A DNA stretch of 64,000 nt from Paralvinella palmiformis (GCA_025642065.1 JAODUP010000479.1:413501-477500); one strand, 5' to 3'. Numbered from the stretch's first letter, positions 1 to 12,954 are shown. The notes: a model not told the origin generated them from the sequence alone. A program made the numbers and translations.

Positions 1-1223
1 ATTATAGCAATAGGGTGTCACTCCTATGTATCAACTTATAGATTGGATTTTCAGTTAATATATTAAAGAGACTGTTATATATGGGTACTTGTAGGTCAGA
101 ACTTCATAACAATAATCAATAATAACAAATGCAACCAGAACAAAATTAGCTAACATTATTTTTCCAAAAATTACATATTCATTTGAACCAGACTGTGCTT
201 TTCATGATTGATAACAAAATCCTGAGCGCCGTTTTGCACATTAAAGACAATATAATTCTAGGTATCAATTGACCAGGATAGTAGTATATGTTTAGTAAAG
301 TAACCTGTAATTTAAAAAATGTATTCTTTTAAAAAGTACAGATTATTTATATACAAATTTTGGTAACATTTTCAAGACTAAATATCTGGGAACTATAAAA
401 TGTTATAAATGTTTTTTAGTAAATGTGATGATAAACTGAATAGCGAAAAAGAGAGCTACTTACTACAAGTCGTGACGCCCTCAGGGCAAAACGGAAGGTG
501 CGACCTGGTTAATCAGGCTCTCACATGATCTACCATGATCAGTACAAATTCACATGTCCGGTATGTCTTCGCAACGAAATTATTTGTCTATCTATCTACC
601 AGAAAGAATGTAGCATTGGAACCATATAATTGGTTTATACGTTACATTTGGACCTAATAGATATACGATGGATTGAAAACTTTAGCATTGAGACCAGATG
701 TAGCATTTGGACCACAAAAGTATCAAAAGGACCAGTAATGGTACCAAAAGGACCAGTGATGGTAACAAATGGTAACAAAAAGACCAAATAGCCAAAGGAC
801 AAAGGACCCTTTTTGTTACTATTTCAAATTACTATGACAATTAACTATGATAGTTGTGAGATATATTACAAATGGATTGTATGAAGCTAATTGATTTTGA
901 GTCCCTTTTGCACCTTTCGTCAGGCTAAATCAGCCTAAGACGATGTTTCTAGATACTTTTAAATCCAAGAGTAAGTTCTGTCACTAACACTTCATGCCAT
1001 TGTCTCATAAACCTACCCTAATGGAGTCGTTAACATGTTATCTATATTCCTAATAACAACAATTCAATCTTTTTTAGACAAAAGTAAAGGTTCGATGGAT
1101 ATTAGGTACGAACATTTCCTGATTGATATGAAGTGTCTAAGTTTGCAGTTTTGGAGAAATATTTCAACAGATTTGATAATATATAAAAAAGTACGTTACT
1201 GTTTTCAGCGTTCCTGATAATAT
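1..1223. other. Non-coding stretch, no recognised gene
   Basis: I see no coding signal, RNA gene or familiar repeat here. A short degenerate repeat of about 20 bp, built on AAAGGACCAGTRATGGTA, lies at roughly 715-790. The 60-codon frame at 1035-1217 shows no motif and is probably chance. Confidence 0.5.
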
Positions 1224-1227
1224 TACA

Positions 1228-1353
1228 CCACCACCACCACCCTCAAATATTGCCACCTCTACCACTACCCTCAAATATTGCCACCTCTACCACCACCCTC
1301 AAATATTGCTACCTCTACCACCACCCTCAAATATTGCTACCTCTACCACGACC
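1228..1353. repeat. 28-bp minisatellite, 4 units, after a short (ACC)n
   Basis: The word CTCAAATATTG recurs at 1242, 1270, 1298 and 1326, exactly 28 bp apart. Units differ by C/T and T/C changes (GCCACC versus GCTACC, ACTACC versus ACCACC). The array grows out of an (ACC)n run. Confidence 0.9.
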
Positions 1354-1403
1354 GTCACACTACCATCACGATTATTATAACTAATACTACCATTAATAAA
1401 TAA

Positions 1404-1407
<4 letters not shown>

Positions 1408-1470
<63 letters not shown>
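1408..1470. repeat. (TA)n microsatellite
   Basis: About 31 uninterrupted TA units, preceded by (AAAT)n. Confidence 0.95.
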
Positions 1471-1474
<4 letters not shown>

Positions 1475-1833
1475 AGTTGTAGTTGCAATAGTGATCACAA
1501 TGATGGTTGTGAGGTCGGTGGTTATCAGGAGAGTGTTTCTTTGTAGTAATTACTTGAGGTTATCTTTAAGATATTAACATTAATACTAGCTACAGTTAAA
1601 TCTAAATGTCCTTTTGCTTATAGTCATCACTTTACTGATAACGTCATATTTGGAATCTGTAGGTCGTTTTTAATTTTTAGATACTCCAGTCACTTGAGAT
1701 AACTTTATGTTATGTGGAATGATGGCACAGCGCTATCTGTGGCTCTCTAGCCATTTGCTTACCCAGGCCCCACTAATAAGTCATCGGGTGATGAATTGCA
1801 ATATCACATATGTATATTCTGTACATACTGAAT

Positions 1834-1985
1834 GATTCACTGACTGACTGACTGACTGACTGACTGACTGATTGACTGACTGACTAACTTACTGATTGAT
1901 TGTATCACTTACTCTCTCACGCACTCACTTACTCGCTCATTCACGTACTCACGCACTCGCTCATTCACTCACTTAATCACTAATT
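1834..1985. repeat. Tetranucleotide repeats (ACTG)n then (ACTC)n-like
   Basis: A near-perfect GACT run at about 1838-1890 passes into degenerate CACT/ACTC repeats up to about 1975. The two motifs differ by one base, which suggests one tract drifted from the other. Confidence 0.85.
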
Positions 1986-2085
1986 TAAATGATCCATATG
2001 TCGTGGAGTACGAGCCTAAACTCAATTTGATAACGTGATTGTTGGAAGTTGTGTCATTCTAGAGATTTGTGATCAGAGAATATCT

Positions 2086-2172
2086 CTCAGGATATTGTGA
2101 TGGTATTGAGATGGTACTAAGATGGTAATCTGATGGTAATGTGATGATATTGAGACGATATTGAGATGGACT
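2086..2172. repeat. Degenerate ATGGTA/ATATTGAG short tandem repeat
   Basis: Words of the type TGATGGTA and GATATTGAGA recur every 10-12 bp. It is a decayed tandem repeat with no coding character. Confidence 0.55.
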
Positions 2173-3430
2173 TGGATCTGTTTGATTGTGATTCATTATC
2201 TAGGGCACGGATGACAAATTATTGTAGAGTGCGAGTTGTAGTATTACCTACCTTTACTTATAGTTGTTGTTTAAGAGATATTTTAGGGACTACCTGTGGA
2301 GTACTTTAGAACCCAGAGATCCATTTAAAACGGGGTACTCGGAGAGGTAGGTTTAAGTATTAAGTGTATCCATATTTCATATACAATTATTATATACTAC
2401 TATGTATTTTATCTTACTGAAGACATTTACCCATTTGGCATTATTTTATTAAGCCCAACGTCATGGACGATTGTTTTGTTCCGGGATCGCAGTTCTACTC
2501 TAGTAGTACCCCGAGTACATTGTTATGATGGCCAAGTGTTCTAGTTTTGACATTATAGTAGAGGGACCTCACCTGAAACAGATCAGTGGAGATTAATATA
2601 TGTTAGAATACGTGTCGTTTATGATGGGAACCAGGATACGTGAAGCAAATATTTGCAGTAAACTAAGATTCAGTCCGCCATTTTGTTTTGGGGGTCTCCT
2701 ATTAATACAATAGTAGCAATAGATCTGGGTAGATTGAAAGAAACGATTGTCACAGCCTTTTGTGTAAGACATCTGACCTGCCACATGGCACAATATGGCA
2801 GATAATATGTGCTCAACTAAACCTCTAATATTAAATTAAATGATGCATTTTCCTATTGATAACTTCTGAAATGATACTCAGTAATTAGAACGGTTAAATG
2901 TTTAATTGTTACCAATAAATGTTCTAAACCATGTACGTGTACTATTTACAAAACCGAAACTAGATAGCATATGATAGCACTAGTGGAGATATCTACCAAT
3001 AAATTAATATACCTTAATTCGATTATCAACCAAAGAATATTTCCAAACTGTTTTGTTGAGATAAAACTTACATTAATTTTTGTTTCAATCGGTCTTTCTC
3101 ACAGTTAAATAAGGAATAATCCCATGGTTGTTGTGGTTTTTCATTTTGTGCATTGCACAATTTATAGAGATATATAAATAAAAGCGATTGTGTGTTTATT
3201 TGTTTGTCTGTGTGTTCCCACATAATTCCAACAAGAACATGTTAGTCGGGGTGGATATGACATTGGTTGGGATTATGATGGTCACTCTATGTTGGATGCT
3301 CTTCAACAGATGGAAATGTAAATAATCTATTCATCCTCACTCACAATGCCAAAACCAAAATCTCAAATTGATTGTGATAATTTACAAGCCCGCGGTTATT
3401 AAGTTTGTATTTAATAAATCTTTATACAAA
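2173..3430. other. Non-coding stretch, nothing recognised
   Basis: No gene, tRNA or known transposon end was recognised. The 66-codon minus frame at 2593-2793 has no motif and no supporting context. Confidence 0.5.
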
Positions 3431-3601
<171 letters not shown>

Positions 3602-3717
3602 CAAATCTCCATATTTTACGAAGATTAGATGAAAGACTTTAAAAGTAGTATTCTTTAGGACAAGAATATGTCAATTATTGCATAGCCCGCCTTATATATG
3701 TCGTCGTGCAACAACCT

Positions 3718-3719
<2 letters not shown>

Positions 3720-3769
<50 letters not shown>
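3720..3769. repeat. (TA)n microsatellite
   Basis: About 25 TA units. Confidence 0.95.
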
Positions 3770-3774
<5 letters not shown>

Positions 3775-4939
3775 ATACTATGACAAAAGTATTATCGGAA
3801 TACGTTGAATGATAAATATACTCGGTATATAGTGCTATAACAGGATATGACTAGAGGGTGAACTTTTGTTCAATGTGTTAAACGATAACTATATAACTAC
3901 AATAAAAACGATACCGTATACTAGATATGGAGGCTTCTTTCCCCGGGTGAATACTTAAAAAAGGCAAGAAACATCAAGAATGGCAATAGCTCGCGCATCT
4001 AAGAGAATGAGTTTTTGTATGTTGTGTCACAATGCGAACACTCTTTGACCTCTACACTGCACTACTATACTCATCAAAGGATTGCCTCTTTAATATCTTA
4101 AGTTTGGATTTGTAAATATCCGATGAACTCATATTACTAGTTTTATTACAATGCTTCCTTTATTCACACACTAACCTACATCTATCGTACTTTCTGTCTG
4201 TCTATTATGATTTTGTTTGTAATTTAATCAGCATTATTTAGTCGTCTACTGCCATTTTCTGTTATACCTGAAAATGTAGTATACATTTAAACTCATTTGT
4301 TAATATATAAAAGTTGTTCGATTGGCATCTGACATTGTATTTAACATATGCTACCTTTTGATTGACAGGTAAGAATCTTTTGACTTTTTAATTACCATCT
4401 GAATAGGTCTCTCCATTGATATTAAATATTTGAATAGACGATCTCCAGTTGTATAGAAGAACCTACTAGCTCACGTTTACTGTCATTTATTGCCGTGGTA
4501 TGGTCTTGGTCATTAACATTCCACAAAGTATTCCCAATCCACTAGAACTGATATAGAGAATTTCCTGCTTGATTAAGTGACACCAGACAATGATTAATAA
4601 CACACACACACACACACACTAACTCATAAACACAATCACATGAATGTACATATGGTTGTTGATTACCTATTCAGCTTTTCCTATGTGTTGTCAAGGTGAA
4701 GACAACAACAGTTTGTCCATTATTCAACTGGGGCTATCATATTGAATATATAATGGTAAGATTGTATAGCTGCTATTTGAGGTCGACATGAAACTATAGC
4801 AAATTGCTGCTGACTGTATACTGTGGTGTCAACTTAGATATCTAGGAAATGCAGTAGCTTATCAGTGAACCACAGACCGTTGTCATTACTGCGAGTTGTT
4901 ATGACAACTGATACTTTTTGCGTGTATTTCTTGGGTTTT
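3770..4939. other. Non-coding stretch with a small (CA)n
   Basis: No gene recognised. A short (CA)n run sits at about 4600-4619. Confidence 0.5.
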
Positions 4940-5028
4940 GGTGCTCCATTCCCTTCCACATCTACAGTCTCATATCATAGATGTTTATCATGTCATTATA
5001 CCAGACAGTCATCCAGCTTGTTGTACAC
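4940..5028 (+). repeat. Family B tag, copy 1 (truncated)
   Basis: Matches other copies at 13420, 18240, 20380 and 31255 through the core CATATCATAGA, TATCATGTCATTAT and CAGTCATCCAGCTTGTTG. It ends in a CA-rich run where longer copies continue with GATGTATA. The family is unclassified, non-coding and usually flanked by a microsatellite. This copy marks the left edge of the duplicated macro-block. Confidence 0.8.
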
Positions 5029-5149
5029 ACACACGCATACGCTATAAACTCTAAATGAAGAGTTCTCGTCTCTAAGAGAATATTAGAAATAGATGGCACA
5101 CATTGCGGCTCGTATTCGTTCACGCTTAAACGAACGAGTTACCTCTACC

Positions 5150-6380
5150 GTGTCGTAACAAGAGTACTGTTTCTAAGGGAACTGCACCCAAGCAACAATA
5201 AAATTACATCCCAATAACCCATTAATGTTTACCCTGTAAAATTAGGATTAATTTTTATTACTTTTTATTCTGACACTAAAATGTGTAGACACTTTACAGT
5301 GAAACCAAGTGCCCAAGTCTATTGCCTACTAACCATATTATGTGTTGCGTCTGGTACACTTTTCTCGACTATCTAAAAAAATTGTGCTTGACACCTAACA
5401 CTTTTTGTACCCTTTAACACCGTTATTGACACATAAGAATGTTTTGTTTGACATGTTTCTATCTTTTATTTGACACCATCCAATGTCCTTTGATGTATAA
5501 TGTTAGTATCAGATATGCTGTACCTTTGTAGAGGTAACTAAGATGTTGCTGGTATGCCTTGGGAAGATAGGGTAGCTCGACTTATGGACACTACGAATAA
5601 GATGTGGGTGCGAGTCGTAGCCACGGCTACTCAACTTCTCCAAATCCTCCAAAAGCCCCGAAATGTCTCGGCATTGGCAAATCTCACAATTTGTAAAATT
5701 GTATTTAATGCCATGCAGTTGGACGTGACAGGGTATCGATGGGTGCTGAATCAGTCATTGAAACGTGATTAGGTGAGCAGTAAATACACATAATTATGCC
5801 ATAATTATACCAGGATTTGACCCCGTAAGCTAAAATAATGTGATTATCCGTGCTACTAGTTAAAGCAACGAAAGACACATACTGACGATTCTTCTGGAGT
5901 TACTAACTAATTGGAAGAGCAATGACAGGATTTGTCAGCTGCTAAGAGACGAATCGGAAGTTTTTCATTGGACTTATTCCTCTTTATTTTCGAACAGAAT
6001 ATTTATTCAGGCGTCCTTCCCTTTGTCAGTCTATTGCTTTCTTCGTTGATTCGTACACTTGTTATTCTCTCAATCTGCTCCCTAAGCCACTAGCTCTTCA
6101 GTTGATTCACCAAATAGTACCAATGGGACAACCCACCAGTTATTACTTGGGTATCTGTCATAATATTTTTCATACCTATGTACCATATCCCTCAGTAAAA
6201 CAGTTATCGGTTTTACCGTGATAGCTCTTTGGTGGAGCGTTTTTCCTACATTCCTCATCTAATAGCTAGTCATGACCTATTAATCCAAGAGTAAGTGTTG
6301 CTTGTCCATATTTTGATGCTGGTGAATCAATCGAGACAACATTTCTTGTTTTTCTTCGTTCACCCCTCGTTCATGTGTGT
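5150..6380 (-). repeat. Family D non-coding repeat, inverted copy (D')
   Basis: Read on the minus strand it follows the forward copies at 14549, 23890 and 32790. Examples are the reverse complements of GCTAGTCATGACCTATTAAT (6255-6275) and of the AATAGACTGACAGACGG segment near 6030. The 72-codon frame at 5554-5772 lies within it and is a by-product, not a gene. No transposase or RT coding is seen, so the class is unknown. Confidence 0.75.
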
Positions 6381-6414
6381 TAGTGTGTGCGCGTGTGTCT
6401 GTGTTTGTTTGTTT

Positions 6415-6656
<242 letters not shown>

Positions 6657-6659
6657 TAG

Positions 6660-7180
6660 TGTTTTTTAGGGTACATATAAAGAGGTAACAGGCACAGAGC
6701 ATCCTACCTCCATAAATCTAAATACAAATACAATTATACATACAATAATCTAAAAATAAAATGTTCCATACCCCCTATTCATGTATGCGTATACCTAAGT
6801 ATGTGTCTGATCTACTCATCAGCCTGTGAGAACTAGCTAATTCGCTTTTCGTATTCGACAAATATATCACGCCCACAGGAAAGCGGCTACATGCAGGCTA
6901 CGTACAAAAGGCGGAAGCACGAAAAACATACCATTTGATACCACAGCTCGCAACAAACAACACGTGCGTATGGTTCAATGGTGACCATAGTTTACATTCA
7001 ACAGTAATTTTCTGTTGTCCAAAAGAAACCTGTATATAACAAATTTCGACACCTCAGATGCTGACCTCAACTTTATTCTGGGTTCGAATAACTAAATAAA
7101 TCCTACCTATATGAACCATATATATCGGTATACGTCCGATTAGTCTGACGTCGAAGTTGTTATCTAACCTAAGTGCTGAA
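6660..7180 (+). repeat. Family A interspersed repeat, copy 1 (shortened)
   Basis: Begins TTTTTTAGGGTACATA after (TG)n and carries GGTAACAGGCACAGAGCAT, CACGCCCACAGGAAAGCGG and ACACGTGCGTATGGTTCAA. It corresponds to copies at 18530, 19831, 20750 and (minus) 62822. It lacks an internal piece around the clustered TTTTGACACCACAG part and fades out near the TAACCTAAGTG word. No coding capacity or terminal inverted repeat was found, so it is unclassified. Confidence 0.85.
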
Positions 7181-7317
7181 TCTTTCTTCAAAGCAATACT
7201 ATATAAACTATATAACCCAATTGTCACTGTCTTCAAATGTCAGTTTTTAAAACGGTCACGCGTCATTCAGGGACTACTATTAAAACTATTTAACTTAATT
7301 TATATTAAAAGACTGAC

Positions 7318-7731
7318 ATCTGCGCTGAAGCAGACTATAACAGCGCGTCATAGCTTCGGTACTGTTTAAACTATTTTAACATTTTCAAACCTGACCCAAT
7401 CTCTGCTATTCTAACTATTGTAGTAATAAAGTTCTTAAATGTAATTTATGACAAGCAGATTATAGCTAATCGTGAATGCCATAGTATAAACTGGACATAA
7501 CTAGACCTAGGAAAGGTAATTATATTCCCACATACAGCCAAGGTGAATTATATGTGCAACTAAAGTTGTTATATAAAACACACCAACCGCGAGAGCTATG
7601 TCCAAAGCCACTGCTCGAGATGCGATGCAGTGTTTCTATTCCTGAGTCAGGAGTACTTATGATGCTTTAAGAGCGTACAGTACCTGCTACAGTCATTTAA
7701 ATGCTGGAAAACCAGGTCAAACACCTAAACC
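7318..7731 (+). repeat. Tandem duplication, left copy (~0.4 kb)
   Basis: Shares CCCAAGGTGAATTATAT-like and ACTAAAGTTGTTATATAAAA blocks, the CTCGAGATGCGATGCAGT word and the end GGTCAAACACCTAAA with 7951-8342. No coding sense is evident. Confidence 0.85.
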
Positions 7732-7950
7732 GCGTCCCTCCAAAGACGCAAATAGTATATGGAATATATAGCTCTAGATCAACTTTTCTTTAATGCGGGG
7801 ACCGGGAAATATAGTCTCCACGCACAGAAAAGGGAACTTTCTCAACCGCAGCATAATATGCCTTGTGATATTTTCTGAAGGTTCAAATACCTCATAAACA
7901 TACAAATCCAATAAATACTACGACCTACTCGTTACTATTATAACAATTTA

Positions 7951-8342
7951 TATCGGCGCTTTAGCAGACCGTTATGGCGGAATTGGCGTTCTATATATTA
8001 ACATTTTCAAATCAGACCTAATGTCTGCTATACAAACTAGATTCATAACATAGGGTTTTATTAATGACAAGTAGACTAAGGTTAGCCTTGAATGACTTAA
8101 TAAATACTGGACATAACTGGACCTAGGAAATATAATTATATTCCCACAAACAACCAAGGTGAATTATATATACAACTAAAGTTGTTATATAAAACACACC
8201 AACAGCATGAGCTGTGTCCAATGCCACGCTCGAGATGCGATGCAGTATTTCTATTCCTGAGTCAGGAGTACATATAATGCCTTGAGAGGGTATTGTGCCG
8301 GTTAGTCATTTAGATGCTGGATAACCTGGTCAAACACCTAAA
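7951..8342 (+). repeat. Tandem duplication, right copy (~0.4 kb)
   Basis: Second copy of 7318-7731, diverged by scattered substitutions and small indels. The spacer at 7732-7950 includes a word (AAATACTACGACCTACTCG) that resembles the family A right end, so the pair may derive from a larger family A-linked repeat. Confidence 0.85.
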
Positions 8343-8486
8343 TTATCAGCGGTAGTCGTAGCATTAGCATAAGCAGTAGAACTGTCACAGCAATCAAAGT
8401 AGTCGTATAATTTCTGGAAGAAGTGATAATAATTGTGATGTTGGTGGTGTTTCGGACGGTGATGTTGGTAATGCTAATAATCGAAC

Positions 8487-8546
<60 letters not shown>

Positions 8547-8611
8547 TAGTAATAGTCTAGTAGTAGTAGTAGTAGTAATAGTAGTAGTAGTAGTAGTAGT
8601 AGTAGTCGAAC

Positions 8612-8645
<34 letters not shown>

Positions 8646-8646
8646 C

Positions 8647-8678
<32 letters not shown>

Positions 8679-8897
8679 CGAAGTAGTAGTAGTAGTAGTA
8701 GTAGTAGTACTGGTAGTAGTAGTAATAGTAGTAGTAGTAGTAGTGGTATTAGTAGTAATAGTAGCAGTAGTAGAGTAGTAGTAGTAGTAGTAGTCTACTA
8801 GTAGTAGTAGTAGTAATAGTAGTAGGAGTAGTAGTAGTAGTAGAAGTAGTAGTAGTAGTAGTCGAAGTAGTAGTAGTAGTAGTGTAGTAGTAGTCAA

Positions 8898-8930
<33 letters not shown>

Positions 8931-9239
8931 AAGTAGTAGTCAGTAGTAGTAGTATAGTAGTAGTAGTAGTATGATGTTCAGCATGTAGTAGTAGTAGTAG
9001 TATATAGTCAGTAGCAGTAGTAGTAGTTAGTAGAGTAGTAAGCAGTAGTAGTAGATAGTAGTAGAATTAGAGATAGTAGAGTAGCAGAGTAGTAGTAGTA
9101 GTAGTAGTAGTAGGTATTAGTTAAAGTAGTAGTAGTAGTTATGCTAGTAGCATAGTAGTAGTAAGTAGTAGTAGTAGTAGAGTAGTAGTAGAAGTAGTAG
9201 TAGTAGTAGTAGTGTAGTAGTAGACGAGTAGTAGTAGTC

Positions 9240-9272
<33 letters not shown>

Positions 9273-9273
9273 C

Positions 9274-9314
<41 letters not shown>

Positions 9315-9315
9315 C

Positions 9316-9365
<50 letters not shown>

Positions 9366-9500
9366 CAGTAGAGTAGTAGTAGTAGTAGTAACAGTAGTTG
9401 TAGTTGTAGTAATAGCAGTAGTAATAGTCGAAGTAGTAGTAATAGCAGTAGTAGTAGTAGTCGAAGTAGTAGTAGTAGTAGTCGAAGTAGTAGTACTAGC
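8487..9500. repeat. Large (AGT)n trinucleotide island, ~1 kb
   Basis: About 1 kb of AGT repeats. It is broken by AATAGT variants and by AGTCGAAGT interruptions (for example near 8608, 8645, 8678, 8862, 9271, 9428, 9460 and 9480). The part at about 8930-9240 is irregular with many phase shifts, from decay or assembly error. The long minus frame at 8394-8897 is low-complexity Leu/Thr and not a gene. Confidence 0.95.
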
Positions 9501-10564
9501 AGCATAGCCATAACCAGTATAATTATTATCATTTAAACATATTCTAGTACCTGGTAACGTTTAACTGTGTAGTGTTTACATCGACATTAAAAGTAGTAAT
9601 ATTTGTCCTTCCATTTGCACAAATTGTCAGATCCAGTTCCATAATAGCGAAGCATTCAGTTAGGATATAACCTGTTTATTATCAAACAGACATAATAGGC
9701 TTTATTTGTCACACCATCTCCCAAGAAACAATATACTTTATTATTCATTAGAGACTTCTGTACTTCAAATTTATCGAAGAGCGGCTATTAAGGATATAGA
9801 TAACATTGTAATGACTCCATTGGGTTAAATTTACGAGACTGTTTCATGAAGAACCAACGATACGCTTTCCTCTGGGATGGAACCCATGTTTGAGAAAACG
9901 TTATAAAATGTCGATATGAAAGATGACACGATTGCTATTATCTTTAGTTGTTAATTTCCTGTTTGATATCAATCTGGCAACATTTTACAAACCGTTAGGA
10001 CCAAACAGAATTTACGACAGATAAACAAACGTTTTCTTGATGATGGGATTAAATTGCAAAATAAATTAGTTTTTTAAAACATTCAAAGTGGAAGCGAAAC
10101 TATTCAAGACTGGACACATTATATTTAACCGAATTATCGTATTATATAAAGTGTTTGCACGTACGAAAGGGTAACACGCTTGGCCACAGAGCTGTCGAAT
10201 CTCCTTTTTGATGTAACCAACATATGTCTAAAGCTTACTTAACCTTCCATCTAAACTCATTAGCTTATTGTTAGCTGTTGTGCTCATAACGTCATGAATT
10301 ACACACAATGTTCAAATTATTGAAAAGATATATGCCCTTAGATGTCACTTCTATGTTGATGGAACAAAGCCATTCGCCATTTTCTCAAATTACGAATTCG
10401 ACATTAGACTACCCAAGTATTATGTTTGATTAGGGGTTAGCATGTCATAATAGTTTGCGATGGCTACTCTCAGTATAGCAGCATTCGCGTGTAACACCAT
10501 TATTCACACAATAAATGCCTGTTACAGTGGTCCAGGTCTAAACTGCTTTAACCTCTTTTTATAT
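9501..10564 (+). repeat. Non-coding segment shared with 36085-36345
   Basis: The parts at 9490-9540 and 10200-10400 match the segment after the (AGT)n island at 36085-36345. Shared words include TCTAAAGCTTACTTAACCTTCC versus GTTTAAAGCTTAGTTAACCTTCC, TTAGATGTCAC and GGAACAAAGC. It is part of the duplicated macro-block. The stretch 9540-10190 has no recognised feature. Confidence 0.6.
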
Positions 10565-11000
10565 AACATTTCTGATTATGAAATAATAATAATAAAAATA
10601 ATAGCAATAATAATAATAATAGTAATAATAATAATGTGTATTAAATAAAGCGCCCTTATTAGCAGGAGCAATTCGAAGGCGTTATACAAATAATATGTAA
10701 TATAACATTACCTCAAATAATATGTCTAAAAACCCTACAAGAGATTTAAAAGATAGTTATTATTTATCTGTTGCAATACTAAACGCACAATCACCATATG
10801 ACCAAGCCGAAACACTACGACCTGCAATAGTATCTCACTAGGTTTTCGGGATGACTTTCTAATGGACACCAGTTGACACAGGTATTCTGGTGACAAATCG
10901 TTAATATATTTATATGTTATTAATTACATCTCGAAATGGATACCCTGTCTAACAGGTAACCAATGCACTGTTTGAAGAATTGGAAGGTCATAAGGAATTC
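10565..11000 (-). mobile_element. CR1/L2-like LINE, 3' end fragment
   Basis: On the minus strand this matches the 3' part of the LINE copies at 28183-29500 and 36690-37350: AAAGCGCCCTTATTAGCAGG near the 3' end, then GCAACACTAAACGCACAATC and TCTAACAGGTARNCAATGCA. It begins with an (AAT)n tract at 10580-10637, the expected microsatellite tail. The coding part is decayed and no frame remains. Confidence 0.8.
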
Positions 11001-11190
11001 AAAATGTGAACCTTTTACATGTACACATATTCGAAAAAAAGTAGTGTGGCAAAAGAGTTCTTCGTAAAAGTATTTGGTCCACTAGTGAAACATTAATTGA
11101 TTTAATGTTTTATTTACATATCTTGAATATTATTTTACAAACTTGCCTGTTTAAGGTTGCTGATTAGGTAAATGGTGTTGTAGATTTACT
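11001..11190 (+). repeat. Segment shared with 37430-37590
   Basis: CTTTTACATGTACACATATTCGA and CTAGTGAAACATTAATT occur at both sites, on the far side of the LINE. This ties the 10-11 kb region to the 36-37.6 kb region. Confidence 0.7.
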
Positions 11191-11202
11191 TTACTAAGGA
11201 TA

Positions 11203-11273
11203 AATAACACACACGCACACACTCGCACACATACATATATGCACACACACGCACACACACGCACACACACCCG

Positions 11274-11334
<61 letters not shown>
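11203..11334. repeat. (CA)n(TA)n microsatellite
   Basis: Interrupted CA/CGCA repeats to about 11295, then TA to 11334. The TA part directly borders the Tc1-like element. Confidence 0.95.
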
Positions 11335-12899
11335 TGACTTGAAAATAAATATGGAATATAATTTTATTGTTTGTTACTTCTTACTCTTATGTTTTTTCCA
11401 GCAAAAGTATCAGGATATGTTAATGTTATGTATTTATCGATATAATTATCATATGAACAATATATTGATGTATTTGAAAGACTATGGGTATTCTGGATAA
11501 TGGTGAATATAATGAAATATGATTATTATTGCCAAATTGCTAAATATACGATATATGGGACTGTTAAGCAATGCATTAAATACAACATGAATTTGTTAGG
11601 AAATCGAATTCAAACGTTCTGCTTATTTAGAGTGTTCAAAGAGGCACACAAATCACAGTTCAATACTTGGTATGACCTCCAAACGTATCGTACAGAGCTT
11701 GTACTCCTCGAGGCATCCTGTCAATCAGGGTTGCCAGGGTTTGAAGGGCAGAGCTTGCATGCATCAACTGCCTGTTGCAATTCCGCCAGATTAGTAGGCT
11801 GGTTGGCACTGGCATCCATGGTGCATGTGACCTCGGACCACATGTTCTCTATAGGATTCATATCCGGAGACACTGCTAGCTATTCCATGTGTTCGATCCC
11901 TTCAGTTTCCATGAAATTGACCACGGTGCGAGCTCTGTGAGGTCTGGCTTTGTCATCATAGTACACAAATCATGCACAAATGTCAGACAGGCAAATGGCA
12001 ATAACCTTTCCTCCCTCCAGGATCTATAGGTACTGGTTCTGAGCCAGGTTTCCATCCACGATCTGACCGTCACATTTTCCACCATGATGGAAAGCACCCC
12101 ATATGATAACTCCATCGCCCCACTGCTTGGATTCTAGGTACGATGCAACGTTCATTATAGGCTTCAAGTTGCTGTCTGCGGACCCGGATACCACCACCTA
12201 TCCGGTAAAGCAGGAATCTAGCCCAATCCATACACGTCTGTCGAACCTTTGCAACATTAAACATTTCTTTAGAGGTATCCTGGCGAAGTAACCTGCACGG
12301 ATCAATGGCAGATTCACTAGCATTCTGGATACAGGGGTATTACAGAACCGTACCCACTCAGCACAAAGGGTGTTTGCTGACTTGGTACGCCCATTTCGGC
12401 ACAAACGTAGCAGATAACGGTCTTCTCTTTTTGTTGCCTTACGAGGACGTCCGGATCTAGTTCTGGGTGAGGGTACGCCCGCCTCACGATTTATGTTAAG
12501 CACCATTGAGACTGTTCCCTGTACTATTCCAAGTACTTGGGCACTGATCTTGTGTTTTGGAACCCATACGCTACGTGGCAATAACTCAGCGATAACTTCC
12601 TTCATTAAAATGACGGACCATGATGTCAAGAAAGTTGTCCAGATATTTCAGCAAATTACGCCGTCATGCCAGAGTACAACTAGAGATATTATTAGGTGTA
12701 TCCCCTTATTGACAGAACCTCATATATCACACCACATGGACGTTGCAATACCAAGTGTTGAAAACGTATGCCAAAATACTCCTCACGTATTAATGCTTAT
12801 GCCGACATCACTGAACAGATCATACACACTAACTAATTGATCCTAATATGCTGTTCCACAAAAGAATGCAACGGAAAAAAATATATTCCATATTTATTT

Positions 12900-12901
<2 letters not shown>
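11333..12901 (-). mobile_element. Tc1/mariner-family transposon, copy a
   Basis: The left end reads TTGAAAATAAATATGGAATA and the right end is its near reverse complement (TATTCCATATTTATTTCC). These are short terminal inverted repeats. A broken transposase runs on the minus strand between them. Both ends meet (TA)n arrays, in keeping with Tc1 insertion at TA. Length is about 1.57 kb, normal for the family. Confidence 0.9.
11640..12635 (-). pseudogene. Tc1-like transposase pseudogene, copy a
   Basis: This DDE enzyme would cut and paste its own element. The N-terminal half is readable at 12198-12629: a helix-turn-helix-like region with QVLGIVQGTVSMVL, then GRPRK, RYLLRLCRNGRTKSANTL and IRAGYFAR. 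The reading then shifts to a second frame (12070-12264) with FLLYRIGGGIRVRRQ and YNERCIVPR. The C-terminal SPDMNPIENMWSEV, holding the catalytic Glu, is intact at about 11826-11870. Relative to copy b about 58 bp are missing near 12222, removing the FSDES block with the first catalytic Asp. With several frame breaks it is certainly inactive. Confidence 0.9.

Positions 12902-12951
<50 letters not shown>
12902..12951. repeat. (TA)n microsatellite
   Basis: 25 TA units immediately right of the Tc1-like element. Confidence 0.95.

Positions 12952-12954
<3 letters not shown>

Noticed and set aside
5554..5772. 72-codon frame as a small gene
   Set aside because: It lies in an inverted copy of the non-coding family D, and the other copies do not keep the frame open.
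8394..8897. 167-codon frame as a protein gene
   Set aside because: Translation of (AGT)n into Thr and Leu runs only.
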